A DNA stretch of 64,000 nt from Solirubrobacterales bacterium (GTDB taxonomy: Bacteria > Actinomycetota > Thermoleophilia > Solirubrobacterales > Solirubrobacteraceae): assembly GCA_947474595.1 (NCBI GenBank), contig CANJIV010000001.1:372001-436000 (forward strand), read 5' to 3'. Shown here piece by piece: positions 41,401 through 50,517 of this stretch. Under the pieces are notes generated by a model. That model worked only from the letters and a program-made list of their open reading frames with translations, was not told the DNA's origin and did not search any database. Made by a program: the position numbers and the translations under genes. Each line of letters starts with the position of its first letter. The first letter of the stretch is position 1.

Positions 41401-44202
41401 CTAGGAGCCGCTGTCGTCGCTCTTCTTATCGCCCACCGCGCCGGCTAGCGAGGCAGCAGCTGCAGCGACTTCGGCGGCGACATCATGATCAGAGATCACA
41501 GCAGGAGCAGGCTTGGTTGGCGCACGGCGCGACCGTTTCGCAGGCGGCGGACCATTCGACTGTGCTGGAGACGAACCGTTTTGAGCCTCGACATTGGCGC
41601 GAGCGTTTTCGGTCGCGCGTACGTTCTCAGGTCCAGCGCCATTCTGAGCAGCGCCGACACGCTTGCGCCGTCGCGGCCCGCGGCCGCGGCGCCCACCCTT
41701 GGGGAAGTTGCGCAAGAGCTCTCGGGCCAGCGCCGATGGCTTGCGCGCCATCCGTGTGCGAGCGCCACGCAGTGCCTCCTCGGCCTCAGGCGAGTGCGCA
41801 ACGGCTGCTGCCAAAATAGCTGCCGAGAGTCGGCGGTCGTGCTGGCGCGATGCTTGGACGAGGTGGCGCGCGTTGCGCGCATGCGCTTGGCCAGAAGAGT
41901 TGACGAGCAGCCCGAGTAGTCGTTTAGTCTCGGGCCAACGCTGGACTGCATACTCCTCGTGGACGTCGCGCGTGTACTCGGCCAACCTCCAGATCCAGGC
42001 GTTGGCTTGGTCCCGACGCCCGATGCGCTTCTCGGCCAACGCTTGGAGGCAAACCTTGGCCGCCTCACGGCGCTCTTCTCGCGTCCAAGACTCGACCATC
42101 TCGATCGATTCATCAAAGGCGTCGGCGTCCCCAAGCGCAGCGATCTCCTGAAGTGCGCGGATCCTTAACTGGCTGTTGGTATTTCGCTGAACAGCGGTAG
42201 TTAGAAAACGCCTCTTGAGCTCCCCTTGACGATCGAAGTGCAGCATCGCTTTAGCCCGGCGCCAGCCGTTAGGAGCGACCCTAGCTCCTGCCAGAGCAGC
42301 CCAGACATGCTGCTCACCGTAGTCAAGATGTTCAACTGCGATCCGCCAAAGCTCGCGCTCGAAGACCTCTGCCCTACGCTCGGGGTCGGCAGTGACCGGC
42401 AGCACTCGCCGCTCCACGCGAACGCGTCGACCGCGGCCACGCCGAACGGGGCCGACAACAATCGCGCCGCCTCGATAGACGTCGCGATCGAGCAGTGAGT
42501 GCAAAGTCACGACGGGATCGTCGTGCTTAGTAGCGGGATGCACAAAGTCAATTACGAGACCCGCCTCTTTGCCAAGGTTACGGCGAGTCACGCGTCCAAC
42601 CCGCTGCTGGTAGATGCGCCTAGACGCTGTCGGCGCTAGGTGCATACAGACAGTCGCGCGCGGAGAGTTCCATCCCTCGGCCAGCAGTTGGGCATTGACT
42701 AAGACGTCGATCTCGCCGCGCTCATAGCTCGCAAGAATCTCGGCCAGCTCACGCTTGGGAGTCTCGCCCGATACCGCTTGTGCCTTTAGCCCCTCATCAC
42801 GGAAAGCTGCCGCGACGTTGTAGGCGTGACGGACTCCCGCGGCGTAGACGACGCCCGGTACCCCCTCAAAGCGCGACTTGTAAAAGCTTGCGATCGCGAG
42901 ATTAAAGGGGAGTTGGTCGAGCATCTCGGCCAACATCTCTTGGTCGAACTCTGTGTCCACCTCACCTCTGCGCAGTGGCACCTTCGCAATCGTCCGAACG
43001 CCTGGCCCCGGCGGAATGCGAATACATCGCAGCGGTGAAATTACGCCGCGGCGTGCAGCTTGAGCAAGGTCAAAGCGTGATGTCTGGGTTGGAAAGAGAT
43101 CGGTTACATGGCGCGCAATCAGGGCGCCGGTGGCCGTCATTCCGACGAAGACCGGGCCGCCCCAGGCGCGGATCGAGGCGCTGGTCTTCTCGCCCAGCGC
43201 AGTGTGGGCCTCGTCGCAGATGACGATCGTGTAAGCGTCGGAGATGCGCCCGGCGTTACGCACGTACCACTGATATGTCTCTACGGTCACAGGGCCGTCT
43301 GCACGATCTTCGCCCTCCAGCAGAGCGGGACAGATCCGGTCGGCGTAGCCACGGTCGCGCAGCTCTCCGTGAAACTGGTCAACAAGGTTGCGACGGTGAG
43401 TCAGGATCAGGGTACCGCCGGTGCGACAGGCCTCCACGAAGCCCAAGGCAGCAACCGTCTTACCCGCGCCCGTAGCGTGCTCGAACCAGAAACGCCGGTC
43501 GGCGTTGGGGTCTTCGGCCTGCTCTCCTAGCTGCGGGTCATCTTCATCGCCGTCGTCATCAGACCAATCCAACGGCTCCTCTTCCGGCTCTGGCTCGTCT
43601 TCGACCAGTGGTATCTGGTCGGCAAGCAGGTCTGGATCGATATCAATCTCTACTTCGAGGGGCTCGTCATCCTCGCCCTCTTCACCGTCTGCATACTCAT
43701 CCTCTTCCTCCTCATCCTCTTCCTCCTCTTCTTCTTTTTCTGGAGTGCCCTCGGACCCTTCTACGACCTCTGACGGCTCTGGAGCGATCAGTAGCGCTGC
43801 ATCGAGGTCAATAACTCCCGAACCGCTCGAACCGTTAGTCGTACCGCTGCGCTGCGCTTCAGCGATCAGGGCGATCAACGTCCCCGAGAGGGCGTCTACT
43901 TGATGCTCGGAAAGAGTGGTCCCATCAACTAGATGTGGCTCCTCTTCCGACATTAGCCGCTCAAGACCTAGGAGGAGCGCCCAACGACGGCGCCACGTCA
44001 CCGACGGATGCTTAGCCCCAGCATCAATCTCTAGATGTGCCTCATCAAACGCTTGACGCCGAAGCGTGTCAGGAGCGAGGGCAGTCACAGCCGTCTCGCC
44101 TTCATAGATGAAGGGCTCGAGCGTGAAGTCGCTAACCCGCTTGATTAGGGCGGGATCGAGAGGGGACGCGGCGATGACGACCGCTGAAGTTAAATCAGCC
44201 AT
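41401..44202 (-). CDS. Large SF2 DEAH-type helicase with hyperacidic insertion
   Basis: About 933 residues from ATG 44202 (a TTG at 44262 would add 20). An N-terminal domain of about 125 residues ends in a Q-motif-like helix (LSEHQVDALSGTLIALIAEA). About 100 residues then follow that are extremely rich in Glu and Asp. The helicase core comes next: Walker A FEHATGAGKTVAALGF, DEAH box VICDEAHTALGEKT, motif III FVGMTATG, and motif VI QQRVGRVTRR. A helical C-terminal region ends in a basic, disordered tail (RRGRGPRRRKR). The core resembles the UvrB/type I restriction-like SF2 group, but there is no nuclease or methylase beside it. Role unknown; RNA- or DNA-remodelling is likely. Confidence 0.88.
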   Translation of the reverse strand: MADLTSAVVIAASPLDPALIKRVSDFTLEPFIYEGETAVTALAPDTLRRQAFDEAHLEIDAGAKHPSVTWRRRWALLLGLERLMSEEEPHLVDGTTLSEHQVDALSGTLIALIAEAQRSGTTNGSSGSGVIDLDAALLIAPEPSEVVEGSEGTPEKEEEEEEDEEEEDEYADGEEGEDDEPLEVEIDIDPDLLADQIPLVEDEPEPEEEPLDWSDDDGDEDDPQLGEQAEDPNADRRFWFEHATGAGKTVAALGFVEACRTGGTLILTHRRNLVDQFHGELRDRGYADRICPALLEGEDRADGPVTVETYQWYVRNAGRISDAYTIVICDEAHTALGEKTSASIRAWGGPVFVGMTATGALIARHVTDLFPTQTSRFDLAQAARRGVISPLRCIRIPPGPGVRTIAKVPLRRGEVDTEFDQEMLAEMLDQLPFNLAIASFYKSRFEGVPGVVYAAGVRHAYNVAAAFRDEGLKAQAVSGETPKRELAEILASYERGEIDVLVNAQLLAEGWNSPRATVCMHLAPTASRRIYQQRVGRVTRRNLGKEAGLVIDFVHPATKHDDPVVTLHSLLDRDVYRGGAIVVGPVRRGRGRRVRVERRVLPVTADPERRAEVFERELWRIAVEHLDYGEQHVWAALAGARVAPNGWRRAKAMLHFDRQGELKRRFLTTAVQRNTNSQLRIRALQEIAALGDADAFDESIEMVESWTREERREAAKVCLQALAEKRIGRRDQANAWIWRLAEYTRDVHEEYAVQRWPETKRLLGLLVNSSGQAHARNARHLVQASRQHDRRLSAAILAAAVAHSPEAEEALRGARTRMARKPSALARELLRNFPKGGRRGRGPRRRKRVGAAQNGAGPENVRATENARANVEAQNGSSPAQSNGPPPAKRSRRAPTKPAPAVISDHDVAAEVAAAAASLAGAVGDKKSDDSGS

Positions 44203-44487
44203 GAGAAGGCGTTCGTTTGCTACTAATCCAAGACGACCACGCGTCGCATCAGCGAGGCCCAATATCTAGAGTCCAGTAACGACCGGACGGAGCGCGGAGG
44301 TCAGGCCTGCCGTCAAAAACTAGACGGGCTCAGCCGCCCCTCAAACAGGACGAACGTCGATGATACACATCTCAGCATCCAGCTAGGCCCGTTGCAGGAG
44401 ATATGGCACCCTTGCCTCTATGCCAGTCTCCCGCTCATACCACCACAGCGATGCCGCGGGCGTCCTGTTCGGTGCAGGACGACTCCC

Positions 44488-45420
44488 ATGATCCTGATCG
44501 CAGCGTTAATTGTTTTAGCCGTTGCAGCTGGGCTCTGGGCCGAGCATCACCACGCTGATCAATCGCGGCGCATGGCCCATTCAAGCCTCAGCCTGATGCT
44601 CTATTTGATAGTCCCGCTGATCATCTTCTTGAGCACCGTCGGCCTTAAGTTCACCACCAACATAGCCGGTGGGATCGGCCTCGCGATCTTGGCGGTGGCG
44701 GTGGTAGGCGTGATCGCCTGGCTGGTCGCACGAGGGCCCCTACGCCTCGACCGACCTTCCACCGGATCGGTGATCGCCTCGACAATTCAAGTTAACAGCG
44801 CGTTTCTCGGGCTTCCGGTAACTGCAGCGCTACTGGGTTCGGGCGTGATTGCCGAAGCGGCCGTATATGACGCGCTGGTTTCTGCCCCGGTCCTGCTGAT
44901 CGGCGTCTTCGGTGTGGGAGCGGCCTTCGGCTCATCGGCCGGCGTCGGTTCCGGCAAGCGCATCCGCTCGTTCCTACTGCGCAACCCTCCCCTTTACGCA
45001 GTCATTGCTGGCCTACTCGCGCCCAAGTGGATGGCGCCAACGGTTCTCGTAGACGCCTCACACATCTTGGTTTACGCCTTGATCCCGCTTTCGTTTTTTG
45101 CTGTAGGAGTGATCTTGGCTACTGAGGCCCAGGAGGGATCGGCGGCCTTTCCTCCTCCGCTGTCACGCCCGATCCTGACCGTTCTGGTGCTGCGCCTAGC
45201 CGTCGCCCCCGCCCTACTCTTTCTGATTGCCGCGCCACTAATCCACCTGCCACATGCATATCTACTGCAGTCGGCGATGGCCACCGGAATCACCGCGCTG
45301 ATAGTCGGCCACGCCTACGGCTTAAATCTCCGCATCATCGCTGGCGCGATCGTTTGGAGCACGGCGATCATGCTTACCGTCGGTATGGTGGCCCAATACC
45401 TAGTGCCACTGTTTACCTAG
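44488..45420 (+). CDS. AEC-family auxin-efflux-type transporter
   Basis: A 310-residue membrane protein with about ten hydrophobic segments in two five-helix halves. YLIVPLIIFLSTVGL and IQVNSAFLGLPVTAALLG are typical AEC features. Bacterial members export or take up organic anions such as malate; the substrate is unknown. I chose ATG 44488, since an in-frame start at 44392 adds 32 residues unlike a membrane protein. A small stem GTCCTG/CAGGAC (44462-44480) covers the weak AGGA ribosome site. Confidence 0.83.
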   Translation: MILIAALIVLAVAAGLWAEHHHADQSRRMAHSSLSLMLYLIVPLIIFLSTVGLKFTTNIAGGIGLAILAVAVVGVIAWLVARGPLRLDRPSTGSVIASTIQVNSAFLGLPVTAALLGSGVIAEAAVYDALVSAPVLLIGVFGVGAAFGSSAGVGSGKRIRSFLLRNPPLYAVIAGLLAPKWMAPTVLVDASHILVYALIPLSFFAVGVILATEAQEGSAAFPPPLSRPILTVLVLRLAVAPALLFLIAAPLIHLPHAYLLQSAMATGITALIVGHAYGLNLRIIAGAIVWSTAIMLTVGMVAQYLVPLFT

Positions 45421-45558
45421 AGCGCCAACCGTCGTCCCCGGCAACCACCGATCAACCAACCAACGCCGGCCACCCAGTGAGCTTGCTTAGCTGAGAGTGG
45501 TTCCTCGGCGTAGTCAATAGCCCCCAGATTTCCACACCCTCTACCGTCTTCTCAAATT

Positions 45559-45975
45559 ATGCGAGCCCTCGTCCAACGTGTCACGCGCGCCTCAGTCACC
45601 GTCGAAGGCACTCTGATCGCCGAGATTGGGCCAGGCTTGCTGGTCCTACTGGGCGTCACTCACGGCGACAGCGATGAGATCGCTGACCGCCTCGCCGACA
45701 AGGTGCGGGCGCTGCGTATCTTTAGCGATATTCACGGTCAGATGAATGAGCCGCTAGGTGAACGCGAGGTTCTCTGCATCAGCCAATTCACGTTGTACGC
45801 CGACACCCGTAAAGGCAACCGTCCTAGCTACATCGCCGCCGCACGTCCCGAACAAGCCGAGCCGCTTTACGCACGGTTCTGCGAACGCCTAGGCGCCCTA
45901 ACAGGCATTTTCGGAGCGACTATGGCAGTCGCCCTAACTAACGATGGCCCTGTAACCGTGCTTCTCGAGGCCTAA
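45559..45975 (+). CDS. dtd: D-aminoacyl-tRNA deacylase
   Basis: A 138-residue [20 protein letters not shown], the catalytic [17 protein letters not shown] segment and the C-terminal [10 protein letters not shown] motif with its cis-Pro. It hydrolyses D-amino acids mischarged on tRNA. The length is slightly below the usual 145. TACCGT lies 11 bases before the ATG without a Shine-Dalgarno, so the leader is short. Confidence 0.95.
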   Translation: MRALVQRVTRASVTVEGTLIAEIGPGLLVLLGVTHGDSDEIADRLADKVRALRIFSDIHGQMNEPLGEREVLCISQFTLYADTRKGNRPSYIAAARPEQAEPLYARFCERLGALTGIFGATMAVALTNDGPVTVLLEA

Positions 45976-46030
45976 CCGCTAACTCCCGACAGACCACGCC
46001 ACGCCACTTCTCAATAGGCTGCGACCAACA

Positions 46031-46654
46031 ATGCCACCAATTCAGAGATTTGTCCCGTGCTGTGCTGCCGAGCCCGCCCAAGAGGGAGTGCCCTACGGTC
46101 GCTGGGCAGAGGCGCTACGCGGCGAGTTTCTCAACGCCTGCCTGCGGATCGAAACCGACGGCGTAACGCTTGGCGACCCAGGAGAGATCGTCTGGTTCCC
46201 TGACCGCACTTATCACGGACGCACTTACGTCCCGGCGACTGCCCGTACCTCCGAAGGGTTGGAACTCTACGGCTACGTCTCCTTCCTACGTGGAGACGAG
46301 GGGGCCGATCCAACCGACTTCGTCGCGGTCGCTGACTTCACAGAAGAGACTGCTGATGCCAACCCGGAGTGGACGATCGACCTTTGTGATGAACCGATTG
46401 CGGCCTGGCGGGGGGAGGAAGGCAAGATCGCCACGATGACGCTCGTCTGGGGGATCCCTTTGGTGAAGGGCGGCGCGCTCGCTACCGCCGAACTCGCTGA
46501 CCACGCCGTCGACCAGTGCGAGATAGTCGCTGAGCGCTTCTCCCTGATCGCTCCCGACGACTACCGTGGCGACACCTTAGAAGTTGCTATCTGGAGTCGC
46601 CGCGGCGACGTCCTAGCGCGCGAGTCGCTCTACGAGGACGACGGCGAAGAGTAA
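46031..46654 (+). CDS. Hypothetical soluble protein, 207 residues
   Basis: An acidic, probably cytoplasmic protein without signal peptide or membrane segment. It has a beta-rich middle (IVWFPDRTYHGRTYVPAT, ELYGYVSFL, FVAVADFTEE), a tryptophan-containing DEPIAAWRGEEGK turn and a C-terminal IWSRRGDVLARESLYED. I recognise no family. Codon use is like the neighbours, so it looks native. TAGGCT lies ten bases before the ATG. Confidence 0.75.
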   Translation: MPPIQRFVPCCAAEPAQEGVPYGRWAEALRGEFLNACLRIETDGVTLGDPGEIVWFPDRTYHGRTYVPATARTSEGLELYGYVSFLRGDEGADPTDFVAVADFTEETADANPEWTIDLCDEPIAAWRGEEGKIATMTLVWGIPLVKGGALATAELADHAVDQCEIVAERFSLIAPDDYRGDTLEVAIWSRRGDVLARESLYEDDGEE

Positions 46655-46679
46655 TCGCCCGCAACTGTCGCCCCTACGG

Positions 46680-48683
46680 TCAGCGGCGGCAGATGATGTC
46701 GCCATCTTGGCAGATGCCTTGCGAGACACTAAAGACGTGCTTGTTGGAGTATCTAGCCCGTCCCTGATCTCGGACCCGCACATTGATGGTTGCCGTCGTT
46801 GGCTCCTTCCAGCCTTGGATCTGTTCGAAAGCAAAGCCATCGCGGTTCTCATAAATACCGTCGCCGTTTAGATCCCACTCAATAATGCGGCCGGCTCGTG
46901 GAGGTACACCCTCCAGCGTGACGGTCACGATGTCCCTTGTCAGCAACTTCGTTGGCCCGCAAGCAGGGTGTCCTACCGCCGGGTGGCAGGTGACCTTCAA
47001 GCGCGGACGGCCGCTGTGATCGATGTAGCGATACGAGCTTGTTACGAGATCTGGCTTGGCAGACTGGACTAACAACAGCGGTTCTCTGCGCGTTACCTGT
47101 AACCCACCAGCGTCGTGGCTGGTAAGCGTGGCGATGACTTGCATCCGGCGCCCAGGAGTCCGGGCGAGCTTTTGCCGGGCGGCCATATTGAGGATGAAGC
47201 GCCCAGTTGGGTTGTCATAGGACTGATAGATGAAATCGCCACCGCCCACGATCGCGCCGCCAAGCGAACTAGGCAGCCGTAGCGTGACTCGACCGGCGCA
47301 GTAGCGAAGTGTCAGGCGAGGACAAGACATCCGAGCACTAGCAACACCGCGTGAGCTAACGCTAGCCTTCCACGTCTTGGCACGGACACAGAGACCGGCC
47401 GCTCGCTCGCCGATCTGTCCGACATCGGTCGCCGTGCACTTCATGATCCCACGAAAAGTGCGGATGCCTCCTAGTGAGTCTCCCTCTGTGTAGTAGAGGT
47501 TGTTACCGGCTATAGCAATGCCGCCCTCTGGAATTTCATGAGTGTTGAAGTTGGTCGAATAGCCGAGCGGCCAGGCTGGTAGATAGCTACCACAGGTAGC
47601 TGGGGCGCCCGGGTCGCAGGGCTCTCCCGGGGGCCGGCCAAAGGGGAAGGCGACGGCGTCGATGCGAGCGATGAGGTTCTGCTCGCCGGCGATAGATGTA
47701 CCGCTGCCAGTGCGCAGAACCGCCCACATCGTGCGCTTGCCACCTCCGGTCACGATCTCGATCGGACGACCCGAGAGCCCAGCGATGAACCGTGTCGTAC
47801 GCGGGACTACTTGACGGCCGAAACGGCGCTGAGTGCCGCTAGGAAGCTCCATACGGACAATGTCGGAGGCGTAGTAAGAGGTGTAGTAGATCGCCTGCTC
47901 ATCGCTCGGCCCAGCCGTAATCCCGCCATCAGCAGGAAGGATCGAATCAAAGAGCGTGACCGCGCCGGCTGGCGTAACTCGACCGACGCTGCCGTGGGCG
48001 CTAAACCAAACGGCCCCGTCTGGTCCGAGCGTGATACCCGAAGCGCCACCGACATCGTCTGCGTTGCCCGCTTGGCCAAGCGGCGGCTCAGCGCGCTCCC
48101 ATGCAAGGCCACCTGCCGTGCGGGCGCCAACTTGAAACCGCGTCGCTACGCCAGTCGTGCTGAGACGCACCACCGAGGTCCGCGCCACGTACCAAAGATT
48201 TCCGTCTGAACCCGTGACAAGTCCTCCGGTCGCTGGAGTTGCAAGGCTCCACCTCTTGACTGAGCCGTCGGAGGCAATTCGGCCAGCCGAGGTACCGCCA
48301 ACGAACCAGATCGCCTGATCGGCTCCACGAATCAGGCCGGTCGGGCGCTCGTCAACTGTTACTCCAGGTGATGTCACATCGCCCGCAACCGTCGAGCGCC
48401 TAGCCGCCCACGAGCCGGCATCGCTGTCGAAATCGCGTTCTCCTTCGCGGATGAAATACCATCTCGCACCGTCCTTAGCCACTGCTATTGGAGCCGCCGT
48501 CCGTCCGCCTGCATTGCCTCGCACGCACGCCCCGGGAAGACGGTCGGCACGCGGATCTTGGTCAAACCCAAAGGTACATTTTTCAGCGCTTGCAACAGAT
48601 ACCAGGCTAAGGACAGCCGCGATCGCCAGCAGTACCAAGAGAGCTGATGCACGCACGGCAGCTATCAGCGGACTGCTCGACAC
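46680..48683 (-). CDS. Secreted beta-propeller-like protein (Vgb/SMP-30-like repeats)
   Basis: A 667-residue exported protein. After a signal peptide (hydrophobic core LLVLLAIAAVLSLVSVASA) come repeated units of the form GxDGxxWF/Y (RGADQAIWFVGG, GSDGNLWYVART, GPDGAVWFSAHG) spaced as in virginiamycin-B-lyase-type propellers. The C-terminal half adds beta-sandwich-like segments and a calcium-loop-like DLNGDGIYENRDG. Paired cysteines suggest disulfides. No enzyme residues are certain. The start is the GTG at 48683; a TTG at 48692 is equally placed. Function unknown. Confidence 0.78.
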   Translation of the reverse strand: MSSSPLIAAVRASALLVLLAIAAVLSLVSVASAEKCTFGFDQDPRADRLPGACVRGNAGGRTAAPIAVAKDGARWYFIREGERDFDSDAGSWAARRSTVAGDVTSPGVTVDERPTGLIRGADQAIWFVGGTSAGRIASDGSVKRWSLATPATGGLVTGSDGNLWYVARTSVVRLSTTGVATRFQVGARTAGGLAWERAEPPLGQAGNADDVGGASGITLGPDGAVWFSAHGSVGRVTPAGAVTLFDSILPADGGITAGPSDEQAIYYTSYYASDIVRMELPSGTQRRFGRQVVPRTTRFIAGLSGRPIEIVTGGGKRTMWAVLRTGSGTSIAGEQNLIARIDAVAFPFGRPPGEPCDPGAPATCGSYLPAWPLGYSTNFNTHEIPEGGIAIAGNNLYYTEGDSLGGIRTFRGIMKCTATDVGQIGERAAGLCVRAKTWKASVSSRGVASARMSCPRLTLRYCAGRVTLRLPSSLGGAIVGGGDFIYQSYDNPTGRFILNMAARQKLARTPGRRMQVIATLTSHDAGGLQVTRREPLLLVQSAKPDLVTSSYRYIDHSGRPRLKVTCHPAVGHPACGPTKLLTRDIVTVTLEGVPPRAGRIIEWDLNGDGIYENRDGFAFEQIQGWKEPTTATINVRVRDQGRARYSNKHVFSVSQGICQDGDIICRR

Positions 48684-48804
48684 GGCTGCCAATCGTCGTA
48701 CAAAATCAACTCACTTGGGTCGCTTGATACCTACTCAGAGAACCCCGCTATCGGCATAGAGTTGCGCAAGCAGCGTGTAGTCGCGACTACGCGCGACCGC
48801 GCGA

Positions 48805-48878
48805 TGCCCCCGGCAGGAGTCGAACCTGCGGCCTTCCCCTTAGGAGGGGGACGCTCTATCCATCTGAGCTACGAGGGC
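48805..48878 (-). tRNA. tRNA-Arg (anticodon CCU)
   Basis: A 74-nt tRNA on the minus strand. The acceptor arm GCCCTCG pairs with CGGGGGC (one G-U), the D arm is GCTC...GAGC, and the anticodon loop CT-CCT-AA is closed by a C/G-rich stem. The T arm contains GGTTCGACTCC, and the discriminator is A. The anticodon CCT reads AGG codons, and the D-loop A fits the arginine identity element. The 3' CCA is not encoded. Confidence 0.95.
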
Positions 48879-48941
48879 TGGTGATCTTGCTCAGAGTACC
48901 CGCAGGCCAAAGGCCGCAGCACCACCGCGAGGCAGTGAGCG

Positions 48942-49496
48942 TCACTCTCGGTCGGGTCGTTCGGGGTAGATGTCGTCGATTGTGGCTAGGGCTTCGTAAG
49001 GTGCGCCGGCGGCGGCCATAATCGCCTCACCACCGCCCGCGAGGCGATCTAAGATTGCGACAACGCCGCAGATCTGCAGACCGGCCTCTTGGACTGCTTC
49101 GATTGCCAGCAGCGTCGCTGAGCCGGTAGTGACAACGTCCTCGACGATCAGGCAGCGGTCATCGGCTGTTAGCAGTGGGCCTTCAATACGCCGCTGAAGG
49201 CCATGGGCCTTGCTCTCCTTGCGAACAAAGAAGGCCTTCACGTCAGCGCCCCCTGCCAGTGCCGCACACGCGACGGGATCGGCCCCCATCGTCAGACCAC
49301 CGACGGCAGTCGCGCCCCAGCGATCAGCGTACTGGGCAACTAGCTGCGCCATAGCTGCAAAGCCAGCCGGACGGAGCGTTGCCCGTTTCGCGTCGACGTA
49401 GTACTGGGCAGTTGCGCCGCTGGAGAGAACCACCTCTCCGATAATCAAAGCGTGCTCGCGCAGCTGTGCGACAAGAAGTTTGCGCTCCGCGTTCAC
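48942..49496 (-). CDS. pyrE: Orotate phosphoribosyltransferase
   Basis: A 184-residue type I phosphoribosyltransferase for pyrimidine synthesis. The PRPP-binding loop CLIVEDVVTTGSATLLAIEA, the TAQYYVDAKRATLRP segment and the flexible loop FFVRKESKAHG are typical of PyrE. I chose the GTG at 49494-49496, which overlaps the stop of the upstream transpeptidase by four bases, over an in-frame start 36 bases upstream. Its partner pyrF is absent from the window. Confidence 0.92.
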   Translation of the reverse strand: MNAERKLLVAQLREHALIIGEVVLSSGATAQYYVDAKRATLRPAGFAAMAQLVAQYADRWGATAVGGLTMGADPVACAALAGGADVKAFFVRKESKAHGLQRRIEGPLLTADDRCLIVEDVVTTGSATLLAIEAVQEAGLQICGVVAILDRLAGGGEAIMAAAGAPYEALATIDDIYPERPDRE

Positions 49497-50485
49497 CGGT
49501 ATACGTCCACCGGGGTGCCGTAGCGAATCCAATGGTAGATCGCTGCCGCATTGGGAACCGGAACGCGCACGCAGCCATGGCTTGCGGCATAGGCAGGGAT
49601 GTCATAGAAACCATGGACTGCGTATCCGCCGTGTGCGAAGTAGGACGAATCAACCATCCCCAGCGAATTGACTCCATAGGCCTGCTGGAAGACCGCATAG
49701 GACCCACGTGGAGTCGGGGTGTATGGGCTGCCGGAGCTGATGTGGTAGGTCAGATGAACCTTGCCGCCACTGTTGATCAGGGCCATAACTTGTCGAGATA
49801 GATCTACTTCGACGTGGCGTCCATGCGAGACGAACTTGGTCCTAAACGCTCCCTTCATGTTGGCTACGCGCCTAAACACGGCCTCGTCAGCGGTATATAC
49901 CCGCTCCATCCCGTTGACCTTGCGAAAAGCCATCACAGCGCGCTCGGTCGCCCCGCCATAGGCCCCGTTAAGGGATATTGCGTAGCCGAGCGCCGCTAGG
50001 CGATGTTGGAGAAAGCGGACCTTCAGCCCGCCTTCGGGAGCGGCGGCGAGAGGATCGATCACATCAAAGCGTGCTCGCGACGATATGAAAAGTTGACGGG
50101 CAGAGGCCAGATGCACTGCTAGTACGCGGATTCGGCCGCTCTCATTAGTTGGAAAGTCAACCGTGAAGGCGCCGCGGCTACCGAGACGCTGCACAGTGCG
50201 CACCGCAGTGTGGACGGTCACCAATCCCCGCGTAAATCGAATACTGACCCGCTGGCCAGGAACGTACTGCGAGACCCTGCCTTCGATTCGCACTATGTCG
50301 CCAGCGAACGCCACGCGACGGCCGAGATAGTCGTACGTATGTGTGGTCGTGAGCTTTATATTGCCGCCCGCGCGAGCAGAAGTGGCCGGCGATACTTGGC
50401 CCTGAGCTAAGGCAGGAATCGCCGACAGGCAAGGAGTAAGGACAGCAACCGTAAGAAGGGCCGAAAAGATGGTCGAGCGCTTCAT
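49493..50485 (-). CDS. L,D-transpeptidase with peptidoglycan-binding domain
   Basis: A 330-residue exported protein: a signal peptide (cleavage near PALAQG), a beta-sandwich-like region (about 40-145), a peptidoglycan-binding type 1 domain (RFLQHRLAALGYAI...TERAVMAFRK, about 155-210) and a C-terminal YkuD domain. The catalytic motif YAASHGCVRVP has nucleophile C305, preceded by YAVHGFYDIP. It forms 3-3 peptidoglycan crosslinks or anchors proteins. TAGGAT lies nine bases before the ATG. It is co-translated with pyrE. Confidence 0.92.
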   Translation of the reverse strand: MKRSTIFSALLTVAVLTPCLSAIPALAQGQVSPATSARAGGNIKLTTTHTYDYLGRRVAFAGDIVRIEGRVSQYVPGQRVSIRFTRGLVTVHTAVRTVQRLGSRGAFTVDFPTNESGRIRVLAVHLASARQLFISSRARFDVIDPLAAAPEGGLKVRFLQHRLAALGYAISLNGAYGGATERAVMAFRKVNGMERVYTADEAVFRRVANMKGAFRTKFVSHGRHVEVDLSRQVMALINSGGKVHLTYHISSGSPYTPTPRGSYAVFQQAYGVNSLGMVDSSYFAHGGYAVHGFYDIPAYAASHGCVRVPVPNAAAIYHWIRYGTPVDVYR

Positions 50486-50494
50486 CAGTCGTGG

Positions 50495-50500
50495 ATCCTA
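50495..50500 (-). promoter_or_regulatory. Putative -10 element of the transpeptidase-pyrE operon
   Basis: TAGGAT on the minus strand, nine bases before the transpeptidase ATG, with no Shine-Dalgarno. Confidence 0.35.
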
Positions 50501-50517
50501 AGGCAAGACGCGGCCGG

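Noticed and set aside
43688-43745. Microsatellite-like CTC/TTC tract as a phase-variation site
   Set aside because: It encodes the Glu-rich insertion of the helicase with mixed codons in frame; no homopolymer or pure repeat long enough for slippage is seen.
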